NCBI RefSeq assembly: GCF_000308855.1
Contig: NZ_BAGM01000108.1
Location: 1 to 64,000, forward strand
DNA from: Nocardia veterana NBRC 100344
GTDB taxonomy: Bacteria > Actinomycetota > Actinomycetes > Mycobacteriales > Mycobacteriaceae
Direction of reading: 5' to 3'
DNA: 64,000 nucleotides
Position 1 is the first letter of the stretch, and each line of letters begins with the position of its first letter. The translations under genes were made by a program, and so were the position numbers. Of this stretch, positions 57,126 to 64,000 are shown in pieces. The notes below the pieces were generated by a model. The model was not told where the DNA came from. It saw only the letters and a program-made list of their open reading frames with translations, and did no database searches.

Positions 57126-57734
57126 TCACATGTGGCCGAACCCGACGATACCGCTGATCGTTGCCGGGTCGTAGCGGTGAATTCGCACGGCGCCGCGCTC
57201 GTTCCCGCCGATCGTCGTCAGCGAACGGTCGCTCGCGGCGATGACGAAGTTGGTGTGCTGACCGAACGGACTGCCCGGCGCGTAGATCACGACATCACCG
57301 GGGCGCGGCCGGTATCCGGAGTCCACCGCCGCGAATCGCCCGCTCACTTCGTAATACTCCTGCAGGGTCGCCACGCCGGGAATTCGCCACGATCCGGAAT
57401 TCGGATTCGACAGCGGGTGCCCGGCTTCGCGCAGCACCCAGCTCACGAAATCGGCGCACCATGGCTCATCCACGCCCTGTGCGTATTTGTGCCCGTTGCC
57501 GGGATCCGCATATTCGGTGCGCAATACCGTGACGACGCGGTCCCGAGCCGGATCGAGCTCGGCCGCATCGACGTCCGGGAAGGCCTCGAGCCGCTCCCCG
57601 GCGATCGCCGCGGTCCGATCCCGCCACCACGGCAGCCCGACCACCACCCCCGCCGCGAGCACGCCGACCACCACCAGGGCCACCGGCAACAACCAGCGCG
57701 TCCACCGGACGTCCCGCCCCTGCGCGACACCCAT
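57126..57734 (-). CDS. Membrane-anchored CHAP-type amidase-like protein
   Basis: 202 aa from the ATG at 57734, which has GGAGGA 6 nt upstream. One N-terminal transmembrane helix lies at about 14-34, with the rest outside. The CHAP/NlpC-like catalytic Cys93 is in EPWCADFVSWVLREAGHPLS, H160 in SPFGQHTNFVI and a third polar residue N178 in IGGNERG. PGDVVIYAP is the usual strand before the His. It probably cuts peptidoglycan peptides or bridges, alongside the DUF1906 protein. It is divergent from the osmolyte importer operon (173-bp gap). Confidence 0.82.
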   Translation of the reverse strand: MGVAQGRDVRWTRWLLPVALVVVGVLAAGVVVGLPWWRDRTAAIAGERLEAFPDVDAAELDPARDRVVTVLRTEYADPGNGHKYAQGVDEPWCADFVSWVLREAGHPLSNPNSGSWRIPGVATLQEYYEVSGRFAAVDSGYRPRPGDVVIYAPGSPFGQHTNFVIAASDRSLTTIGGNERGAVRIHRYDPATISGIVGFGHM

Positions 57735-57865
57735 GAATTCCTCCGTCCCCGACCGGTTGTCGGCCTCCCTGATAGCTAGGACGCGCGATCGGACGGGAAG
57801 GTTCCCGAGCGGAATCGAGCGCGATGGATCGCGGCTGGTCGCCTGCGCCCGATCCGGCGGATCGA

Positions 57866-57871
57866 TAGACT
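57866..57871 (+). promoter_or_regulatory. -10 hexamer of the osmolyte ABC operon
   Basis: TAGACT would start transcription near 57878, leaving a 30-nt leader that contains GGGAGGA before the GTG at 57908. The -35 region is weak. Confidence 0.45.
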
Positions 57872-57907
57872 GCACGCACGCCGCCGAGCTCTGGGAGGAC
57901 GTCGCCG

Positions 57908-58558
57908 GTGGATACCCTGTGGACCTTCGTGGTGGATCATCGCCGGCAGCTGCTCACCGATTCGTACCTCCATGTGTCCGCGGTCGTGCAGTCGGTGCTC
58001 ATCGCCACCGCCGTGGCGGTCCTGCTCGGCATCGCCGTATTCCGCAGCCCGTGGGGTTCCGCCGCGGCCACGGCCGCCGCCAGCATCATCTTGACCGTGC
58101 CCTCGTTCGCACTGCTGGGGCTGTTGATACCCGTCCTCGGCCTGGGTGTGCGACCGACGGTGGCGGCACTGGTCCTCTATGCCCTGCTGCCGATCCTGCG
58201 CAACACCATCATCGGGCTGGCATCGGTGGATTCGGCGGTGTCGGATGCCGCGCGCGGAGTGGGGATGAATCGCCTGCGCATTCTGACGCGGATCGAATTG
58301 CCGCTGGCCTGGCCGTCGATTCTCGCCGGCATGCGGGTCAGCACCCAGATGAGTATGGGCATCCTGGCCATGGCCGCGTACGCGAAGGGCCCCGGCCTGG
58401 GCAACCTCATCTTCACCGGACTGGCGCGACTGGGCAGCCCGACCGCCGTGCCGCAGGCCCTCACCGGCACCGTGCTGATCATCGTGCTGGCCCTCCTGCT
58501 CGACGCCGCTCTGGTGCTGGTCGGCAGGCTCACCACCGCGAGGGGAATCCGTGACTGA
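57908..58558 (+). CDS. Glycine betaine/osmolyte ABC transporter permease 1 (OpuCB/ProW-like)
   Basis: 216 aa, five to six transmembrane helices. The MetI-type coupling motif is NTIIGLASVDSAVSDAARGV with GMNRLRILTRIELPLAWPSI, typical of OpuC/ProW permeases. The GTG at 57908 has GGGAGGA upstream. The end overlaps the ATPase start by 8 nt. It forms the membrane channel with the second permease (59735-60490) for compatible-solute uptake. Confidence 0.9.
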   Translation: MDTLWTFVVDHRRQLLTDSYLHVSAVVQSVLIATAVAVLLGIAVFRSPWGSAAATAAASIILTVPSFALLGLLIPVLGLGVRPTVAALVLYALLPILRNTIIGLASVDSAVSDAARGVGMNRLRILTRIELPLAWPSILAGMRVSTQMSMGILAMAAYAKGPGLGNLIFTGLARLGSPTAVPQALTGTVLIIVLALLLDAALVLVGRLTTARGIRD

Positions 58559-59738
58559 TACCGCGACCATCCACACCGAGCATCCACCGGCGGAGATCGT
58601 GCTCGACTCGGTGACCAAACACTATCCCGGACAACGTGATCCGGCGGTCGACCGGATCTCGCTGACCATCCCCGCCGGCGAGATCGTGGTCTTCGTCGGG
58701 CCCTCGGGCTGCGGGAAGACCACCACCATGCGGATGATCAATCGGCTGATCGAGCCCACCTCCGGCACCATCACCATCGCCGGACGCGATGTGACGGCGG
58801 TGAATCCGGATAAGCTGCGCCGCCGCATCGGCTACTCGATCCAGCAGTCCGGACTCTTTCCCCATATGACCGTGGCGCGCAATATCGCCACCGTCCCCGG
58901 ACTGCTCGGTTGGGACCGCAAGCGGGTGAGCGCGCGGGTCGACGAAATGCTGGAGCTGGTCGGGCTGGATCCGGACACCTTCCGGAGCCGGTATCCGCGG
59001 CAACTGTCCGGCGGTCAGCAACAACGGGTCGGGGTCGCCCGGGCGCTGGCCGCCGATCCGCCGGTGCTGTTGATGGACGAGCCCTTCGGCGCGGTCGACC
59101 CGATCACCCGCGGCCTGCTGCAGGACGAGCTGTTGCGGCTGCAGACCGAACTGCACAAAACGATCGTGTTCGTGACCCACGATTTCAACGAGGCGGTCAA
59201 ACTCGGGGACCGGATCGCCGTGCTGGGCAACCACTCCCGCATTCTGCAGTACGACACGCCGGCCGCGATCCTCGCCGACCCGGCCGACGAGACCGTGGCC
59301 GGATTCGTCGGCGCGGACGCGGCGCTCAAACAGCTGACCCTGGTCCGGGTGGCCGATGTCGCCTTGCGGGACTGCGTCACCGCCACCGAGGACGAACCGG
59401 TCGCCGCCCTGCGCTCCGCGCTGGCCGGCCCCCATCGACAGTGGGGGCTGATTCTGGATTCCGACCGCCGCCCGTTGCGCTGGGTGTCCGAACCGCAACT
59501 CGCCCGGGCGGTTTCACTGCGGGAGGCGGGCGTGCCGGTCACCGGGACCGTGACGGCGGACGCGACCCTGCAGGCGGCCCTGGAGTCGCTGCTCGCGGAG
59601 AGTACCGCCACCGCGGTCGTCACCGACTCCCGCGGCGCGTACCTGGGCCTGGTGTCGGTCGACACCCTGGTCGCGCATTTGGCCGGTATGCGAGCGGAAC
59701 ACCGTGCCACCGGGGCCGATTCGGGCGGGCAGTCGTGA
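58551..59738 (+). CDS. Glycine betaine/osmolyte ABC transporter ATPase with CBS region (OpuCA/ProV-like)
   Basis: 395 aa. Walker A GPSGCGKTT (about 50-58), signature LSGGQQQRVGVARAL, Walker B VLLMDEPFGAVDP, and the QAT-family features GYSIQQSGLFPHMTV and HKTIVFVTHDFNEAVKLGDR. The last roughly 110 residues carry two CBS-like halves (CVTATEDEPVAALRSALAGP, VTGTVTADATLQAALESLLA), which in OpuA sense ionic strength. It ends in a 4-nt GTGA overlap with the next permease. It energises osmolyte import. Confidence 0.94.
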   Translation: MTDTATIHTEHPPAEIVLDSVTKHYPGQRDPAVDRISLTIPAGEIVVFVGPSGCGKTTTMRMINRLIEPTSGTITIAGRDVTAVNPDKLRRRIGYSIQQSGLFPHMTVARNIATVPGLLGWDRKRVSARVDEMLELVGLDPDTFRSRYPRQLSGGQQQRVGVARALAADPPVLLMDEPFGAVDPITRGLLQDELLRLQTELHKTIVFVTHDFNEAVKLGDRIAVLGNHSRILQYDTPAAILADPADETVAGFVGADAALKQLTLVRVADVALRDCVTATEDEPVAALRSALAGPHRQWGLILDSDRRPLRWVSEPQLARAVSLREAGVPVTGTVTADATLQAALESLLAESTATAVVTDSRGAYLGLVSVDTLVAHLAGMRAEHRATGADSGGQS

Positions 59739-60490
59739 GCCCGGTGAGCCGGCACGAGCGCCGCGCCGATCGGATCCGGCTGTTCGCCCAGCCGGTGCTG
59801 GCGCTGGCGCTGGCGGCCGGGGTGCTGGTTTGGGCCTTCGACCGCACCCTGACCGCCACGCAGCAGGCCAGTATCAATGCCGCCGACATCGTCACGGTGG
59901 TCCGTCAGCATGTGGCGATCACCGCGACCGTGGTGGTGATCGTGGTGCTGGTCTCGGTTCCGTTGGGCACCTTGCTGACTCGGCCGCGGTATCGGCGGCT
60001 GACCCCGCTGGTGGTCGGCATCGCGAATATCGGTGCGGCCGCGCCGGCGATCGGGCTCATCGTGCTGACCTATCTGTGGACCGAACGGACCGGCTTCTGG
60101 GTCGGTGTCGCACCGATCGCCTTCTACGCGCTGCTTCCGGTGCTGCGCAACACGATTCTGGGTTATCAGCAAGTCGATCCCGCCGTGGTCGACGCCGGTC
60201 GCGGCCAGGGCATGTCGGCGCTGACGGTGTTGCGGCGCATCGAATTTCCCCTCGCCGTGCCCTATATCCTGGCCGGCCTGCGCACCTCCCTGGTCCTGGC
60301 GGTCGGCACCGCGACGTTGTCGTTTCTGGTCAGCGCCGGTGGTCTGGGCATCCTCATCGACACCGGATACAAGTTGCGCGACAACGTAACTCTCTGGGTG
60401 GGTGCGATCCTCGCGGTGGCACTGGCCCTGCTGGTGGACTGGCTGGGCGCGCTCGCCGAACGCTTCCTCGAACCCCGGGGGTTGCGATGA
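59735..60490 (+). CDS. Glycine betaine/osmolyte ABC transporter permease 2
   Basis: 251 aa from the GTG at 59735. It is longer at the N-terminus than permease 1 and has about six transmembrane helices. The motif NTILGYQQVDPAVVDAGRGQ with GMSALTVLRRIEFPLAVPYI parallels permease 1. The 4-nt overlaps at both ends (GTGA upstream, ATGA downstream) mark a tightly coupled operon. The two permeases probably pair as a heterodimer, as in OpuCB-OpuCD. Confidence 0.92.
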   Translation: MSPVSRHERRADRIRLFAQPVLALALAAGVLVWAFDRTLTATQQASINAADIVTVVRQHVAITATVVVIVVLVSVPLGTLLTRPRYRRLTPLVVGIANIGAAAPAIGLIVLTYLWTERTGFWVGVAPIAFYALLPVLRNTILGYQQVDPAVVDAGRGQGMSALTVLRRIEFPLAVPYILAGLRTSLVLAVGTATLSFLVSAGGLGILIDTGYKLRDNVTLWVGAILAVALALLVDWLGALAERFLEPRGLR

Positions 60491-61485
60491 GCCGAGCGCC
60501 GCGGCTGCGCGGGATGCGCCGCTTGGCTGCCACCACGGCCGCGATGCTGCTGACCGGTGCCGTCGCCGCCTGCGGCCTGGAGGCCGGCGGCGCGGTGCCG
60601 CTGCCGGTCGGGCCGGGCAGTATCAGGCCGATCGCCGCACTCGAGGGGGTGCCGATCACGGTGGGGTCCAAGGATTTCACCGAACAGAACATTCTCGGCT
60701 ACCTCATCGAATTCGCGCTCACCGCGGCCGGGGCCCAGGTGCGGGATCTGACCAATATCACCGGGTCGAACAGCCTGCGCGATGCGCAGCTGCACGGCCA
60801 GGTCGATATCGCCTACGACTACACCGGAACCGGCTGGATCAACTACCTGGGCAACGAGGTTCCGATTCCGGATTCCACCGCGCAATTCGAGGCGGTGCGC
60901 GATGCGGACCTGGCCGGTCACGCCATGGTGTGGGCGGATCCGGCGCCGATGAACAACACCTACACGATGGTGACCAGCGCCGACAACGCCGCCCGCACCG
61001 GCGCGCGCACGATTTCCGATTACGCCCGCCTGGTGAACTCCGATCCCAGTGCCGGACCTACCTGTCTGGGAACCGAATTCAGCGTGCGGCAGGACGGGTT
61101 TCCCGGAATGGCTCGCAAATACGGCATCGACCCGAATCGGGTGCACAAGCAGATCATGCAGGATTCCCTGGTGTACTCGGCCACCGCGAACGGCACCTGC
61201 CGATTCGGCGACGTCACCGCCACCGACGGCCGGACCAAGGCCCTCCACCTGGTGCAGCTCGAAGACGACCTCGACTTCTTCCCCAAATACAATGCGGCCC
61301 TGGTGATGCGGAAATCCTTCGCCGACGCGCATCCACAGGTGATTCAGGTGATGGCACCGATCTCCCGGCTGCTCACCAACGAGACGATCACCGAACTGAA
61401 TCGCAGGGTCGACGTCGACGGCGCCGAACCGGCCACCGTCGCACGGGACTGGCTGGTTCAGCAGGGTTTCGTCACCGCCGGATGA
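60487..61485 (+). CDS. Osmolyte-binding lipoprotein (OpuCC/ProX-like)
   Basis: 332 aa. Lipoprotein signal with lipobox VAAC and Cys29. The mature part is the glycine-betaine-binding fold: ITVGSKDFTEQNILGYLIEF, LTNITGSNSLRDAQLHGQVD, YDYTGTGWINYLG, VQLEDDLDFFPKYNAALVMR and ISRLLTNETITELNRRVDVD. TGTGW and the aromatic residues are candidates for the cation-pi box that holds the quaternary amine. It delivers the solute to the permeases from the outer face of the membrane. The substrate (betaine, choline, carnitine or proline betaine) cannot be chosen from sequence. Confidence 0.93.
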   Translation: MSRAPRLRGMRRLAATTAAMLLTGAVAACGLEAGGAVPLPVGPGSIRPIAALEGVPITVGSKDFTEQNILGYLIEFALTAAGAQVRDLTNITGSNSLRDAQLHGQVDIAYDYTGTGWINYLGNEVPIPDSTAQFEAVRDADLAGHAMVWADPAPMNNTYTMVTSADNAARTGARTISDYARLVNSDPSAGPTCLGTEFSVRQDGFPGMARKYGIDPNRVHKQIMQDSLVYSATANGTCRFGDVTATDGRTKALHLVQLEDDLDFFPKYNAALVMRKSFADAHPQVIQVMAPISRLLTNETITELNRRVDVDGAEPATVARDWLVQQGFVTAG

Positions 61486-61489
61486 ACGT

Positions 61490-62050
61490 TCAGGCCAGTG
61501 CGGTCCGTACCGCGAGCCAGCGGCCGCCCGGATCGGCATAGCCGTGGTACATCAGCGGAATTCGTTGGTCCACACCGAAATAGCGGAACACCGCCAGCAT
61601 CGCCCGGCGTACCGAGTCGTCGGCGAAATCGTCGATCCGGCGCGGTCCGATCGGCCGCTCGGGTAGCTGGGCCAGTCGCGCCATCTCCGCGGGATCACAG
61701 ACGTCGAGCCCGAGCGGGCCGTCGGCGATGTAGTGATCGTGGAAGATGTGGCGCAGCCCCCGCTCGTCCGGATGCCGGGCGACCCCCGGCAGCAGCCGGA
61801 TGCCGGCGCCCGGCAGGGTGCGCGATTCCAGCGCCTCGGTCAGATCGGGGTCCGGATGCGGACCGTCCGAGACCGGCGCCTGTTCGAGCAGATGCAGCAT
61901 GTACGCGCCGCGCACCCGGGGCTCCGGGACGACGAACAGACTCACCATCGGATCCTGCGCGGAATCGGTCAGGCAGATTCGGATATGGCTTCGATCGCGA
62001 GGTAGCCGAGGCGCGGGGATGGGCTGGAGGGAAATCACCGGGTCGGTCAT
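61490..62050 (-). CDS. Unrecognised 186-aa protein
   Basis: The ATG at 62050 has AGGAG 5 nt upstream. The product is soluble, with no signal or membrane helix. It is Pro- and Asp-rich, with blocks HIRICLTDSAQDPMVSLFVV, GLRHIFHDHYIADGPLGLDV and RRAMLAVFRYFGVDQRIPLM, YHGYADPGGRWLAVRTALA. The His/Asp clusters (HDHYIAD) could be metal ligands, but no family is recognised. It is convergent with the osmolyte operon, with 4 bp between stops. Confidence 0.65.
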   Translation of the reverse strand: MTDPVISLQPIPAPRLPRDRSHIRICLTDSAQDPMVSLFVVPEPRVRGAYMLHLLEQAPVSDGPHPDPDLTEALESRTLPGAGIRLLPGVARHPDERGLRHIFHDHYIADGPLGLDVCDPAEMARLAQLPERPIGPRRIDDFADDSVRRAMLAVFRYFGVDQRIPLMYHGYADPGGRWLAVRTALA

Positions 62051-62242
62051 GCGGACTCCTGGCGGGGAGGGCCGTCGACCCTCCCGTGAACGCGCGGATA
62101 CGAGGTCCGAAGCTTGCCGACCGCCGAGTTACCCGACTCGGACCGATCTCCTCCGCGGCCGACCGTTACCCCCGAAATTATAGGAGCCCGGATCGGGCCG
62201 CGACATCCGGAATTCGCTATCCGGTTGCTGAGTGCTACTCGG

Positions 62243-62908
62243 TCAGGCGTTCATCAGCCGCGGGAGTCCGGCCAGTTCGGCGGTGATCCGGGCCCGCACG
62301 GCCGGCCACTCCTCGTCCAGGATCGAATAGAACGCCGTACTCCGTACGGTCCCGTCCAGCCCGCGCGAATGCGCCCGCCGCACCCCGTCGCTGGTCGCGC
62401 CGAGACGTTCGATCGCCATGCGCGAGCGCACATTTCGCATATCGGCGCGCATCGCGATGCGACGCACCCGCCACACGTCGAAGGCGTGTTCGAGCAGCAG
62501 CAGCTTCGACTCCAGATTGACGCCGGAGCCGCGGGCCCGGGGCGAGAGCCAGGTGTTGCCGATCTCCGCCGCATCCGGTACGGCCAACAGCGGATCTCCG
62601 GTCGGCATACCGTGCACGATCGGCCAGACCATCGGGCCCTGCCAGTAGTCGAACCGGCAGAACCGGGTCGAACCCAGCACCCGGTTGTCGGCGATCGACA
62701 CGATGGCGAACGCCAGCGCGGACCCCACCGCGTGGGCGGCCGCGGCCTGGGCGATGTAGTCCGCCGTCTCGACCGGGCCCTGCGGGACGGGAGTGAACGC
62801 GAACGCATCGCGATCCACGGCGCTCGCCTCGGCGAGCCCCGGAACATGGTGCGGTGCCAAAGGTTCCAGCCGCACGAGGCGGCCGGTCAGGATGACGGGT
62901 GCAGGCAC
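62243..62908 (-). CDS. GNAT-family N-acetyltransferase (RimJ/RimL type)
   Basis: 221 aa from the GTG at 62908, with GAGGGA 5 nt upstream; longer in-frame starts lack a ribosome-binding site. The pattern LTGRLVRLEPLAPHHVPGLA, VLGSTRFCRFDY, EIGNTWLSPRARGSGVNLES (acetyl-CoA loop), LLLEHAFDVWRVRRIAMRAD and NVRSRMAIERLGATSDGVRR matches RimL-like acetyltransferases. It transfers acetyl from acetyl-CoA to a protein N-terminus or a small amine; the target is unknown. Confidence 0.85.
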   Translation of the reverse strand: MPAPVILTGRLVRLEPLAPHHVPGLAEASAVDRDAFAFTPVPQGPVETADYIAQAAAAHAVGSALAFAIVSIADNRVLGSTRFCRFDYWQGPMVWPIVHGMPTGDPLLAVPDAAEIGNTWLSPRARGSGVNLESKLLLLEHAFDVWRVRRIAMRADMRNVRSRMAIERLGATSDGVRRAHSRGLDGTVRSTAFYSILDEEWPAVRARITAELAGLPRLMNA

Positions 62909-63237
62909 GTTCCCTCGATCTTTCGGGACGGACTCCGGACACGTCGAACGATCGTCACACCGGCCACAACGCTCCGGATCGACGACCAGTCCTGGCGCGC
63001 CGGCAGCAGCATCGGACAGTGAGATGAACGATAACCGAACGTGTGCTGTCGACGCTGCAGGTGCGACGTAAATTCCACGCCCTCGACCGCGTGTCGCTCG
63101 GCGCGTCGCGTTCCGCCGGGCGGGCGAGCCACGACCGTCCACATCCGGTTATCGGGTCGACACGAAACCGTTGCCGGAGCGGCCGAATCGCCGTCGCCCG
63201 GCGTCGTAGCCTGGGTGCAACGACCGGGGAGGGCGGC
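62909..63237. other. 329-bp divergent intergenic region
   Basis: It separates the GNAT gene (minus) from the HAD-like gene (plus). No convincing small gene, hairpin or operator was seen. GTAGCCTGGG near 63206-63215 could hold a -10 (TAGCCT) for the plus-strand gene, and GTTATC on the minus strand near 63030 one for the GNAT gene. Both are weak. Confidence 0.4.
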
Positions 63238-63783
63238 ATGACCGAAGCAGCGCGCGCGGCGATCCTGCTCGACATCGACGGTCCGCTCAACCCCTACCCC
63301 CGGCCGGCGTCACCACCACCGCACGGATATCGCCCATATGTCCTGCAGCACAGCATCATCGCCGCGATTCCGCCGATCGAACAGCAGGTGCTGCTCAATA
63401 CCGGCCTGGGCCGCCGGCTACTGGATCTGGCCGAGACCACCGACGCCGAACTCGTCTGGGCCACCGCCTGGGAATACGCGGCGAACACCGTGATCGCTCC
63501 GGTCCTGGGATTGCCGCCGCTCGAGGTGATCATCTTCGAGGACACCGGAATTCGGCATCGCGACGGCCACCACGGCAAGTTGCCGACCATCGACCGCTGG
63601 GCCCGGCGACGGCCGCTGTGCTGGTTCGACGACGAATTCCAACCGGCCGACCAGAGCTGGGCCGATCGCCGCACCGACACGGGGGCGCCGACCCTGCTCG
63701 TTCCGGTCGACCGCCATACCGGGCTGACCGACGACCACCTCGACATCGCCCGCGCCTTCCTGGACCGGCTACGAGGCCCCTGA
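63238..63783 (+). CDS. HAD-like hydrolase family protein
   Basis: 181 aa. The ATG has GGGGAGGG 5 nt upstream. Motif I is LLDIDGPLNPYPRP with D12 and D14, the usual HAD nucleophile pair, followed by LVWATAWEYAANTVIAPVLG (motif II Thr) and WFDDEFQPADQSWADRR (acidic motif). The cap is minimal. It looks like the short secondary-metabolism or phosphatase-like HAD group common in streptomycetes and nocardiae. The substrate is unknown. Its last 15 bp overlap the convergent oxidase gene. Confidence 0.78.
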   Translation: MTEAARAAILLDIDGPLNPYPRPASPPPHGYRPYVLQHSIIAAIPPIEQQVLLNTGLGRRLLDLAETTDAELVWATAWEYAANTVIAPVLGLPPLEVIIFEDTGIRHRDGHHGKLPTIDRWARRRPLCWFDDEFQPADQSWADRRTDTGAPTLLVPVDRHTGLTDDHLDIARAFLDRLRGP

Positions 63784-64000
63784 TCGGCGACTGCGCGGTC
63801 GGTCCCGCGGGGGTGCCGGGGGAAGTTCCAGCAGGGCCGCCACCGCGAGGGCAGCGCTCTGAACCGCGCTTTCCATCGTCGCCGACCAGTCGGTGCGGGT
63901 CCAGTCCCCGGCGAGCAGCAGGGTCGGTACCGAGGTGCGCTGACCGGGACGGAGCCCGGCGGTGCCGAGCGCCTGCGAAAAGGTCGCCTTCGGCATTTTG
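63769..64000 (-). CDS. C-terminus of an FAD-dependent amine oxidase/HpnE-like protein (5' partial)
   Basis: 77 residues are visible; the frame stays open to the window edge. The block LGTAGLRPGQRTSVPTLLLA, then GDWTRTDWSATMESAVQSAA, is the FAD-binding C-terminal signature of the amine oxidase/phytoene desaturase superfamily. Hydroxysqualene dehydroxylase HpnE-type proteins have this GDWT...MESA form. The flavin clusters near this glycine-Asp turn. The tail is Pro/Arg-rich. The exact substrate needs the missing N-terminal part. Confidence 0.75.
   Translation of the reverse strand, partial: KMPKATFSQALGTAGLRPGQRTSVPTLLLAGDWTRTDWSATMESAVQSAALAVAALLELPPAPPRDRPRSRRSGAS

Overview
The window is about 64 kb of very GC-rich DNA from a mycolic-acid actinobacterium, most likely Nocardia or a close relative. 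The evidence is the GC-biased codon use, GTG/TTG starts, many apparently leaderless genes, mycothiol (mshB), coenzyme F420 (fbiC), lipoarabinomannan/PIM genes (lpqW, pimE) and gpgS. Gene content follows the M. tuberculosis Rv1157c-Rv1230c neighbourhood in rearranged blocks; these Rv correspondences are from memory and were not searched. No rRNA, tRNA, CRISPR array, insertion sequence or prophage was seen, so this is mostly conserved chromosome with a few accessory pockets.

Layout. 1-5.6 kb: a proline-rich protein tail, a secreted lytic transglycosylase, mrp, a DivIVA-like membrane protein coupled to tagA, a 55-aa DUF3117 protein and an rlmA-type rRNA methyltransferase. 5.7-10 kb: an ECF sigma factor with a SnoaL-like tail, a DoxX-like protein, and divergent glgA(glgM)/glgC. 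10-18.6 kb: a TetR-controlled ABC exporter, an O-methyltransferase, then the envelope-stress block sigE-rseA-htrA-tatB and an HTH protein of unknown function. 18.6-27.8 kb: gpgS-folP2, fadD6, two LOG-family proteins, divergent dapE/dapD, an F420-type PPOX protein and fadD36. 27.9-30.5 kb: two paralogous DUF2236 oxygenase-like genes around a TetR gene with a clear operator. 30.5-37.7 kb: proline catabolism (rocA then proline dehydrogenase), dapC with fdxA, and fbiC. 37.9-45.6 kb: two bacterial PH-domain membrane proteins, a GMC oxidoreductase and a three-gene 'conservon' lacking its GTPase. 45.8-53.1 kb: lpqW, mshB, a previously unlisted 52-aa gene, a membrane protein, typA, a 58-aa Lys/Cys-rich protein, phhB and pimE. 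53.4-57.7 kb: an accessory cluster of exported or repetitive proteins, including one with serine at every third residue for 26 repeats, a Tat-exported DUF1906 protein, a tandem-domain protein and a CHAP-type amidase. 57.9-61.5 kb: a four-gene compatible-solute ABC importer. The end holds an unrecognised gene, a GNAT, a HAD-like protein and the C-terminus of an FAD amine-oxidase-like protein.

Two themes cut across genes. First, 19 genes have a TANNNT -10 hexamer 6-8 nt before the start codon and usually no Shine-Dalgarno, so leaderless transcription looks dominant here, and this pattern settles several start codons. Second, the envelope is the common target: peptidoglycan enzymes, SigE stress response, Tat export, PIM/LAM synthesis, DAP synthesis (dapC, dapD, dapE) and osmolyte uptake.
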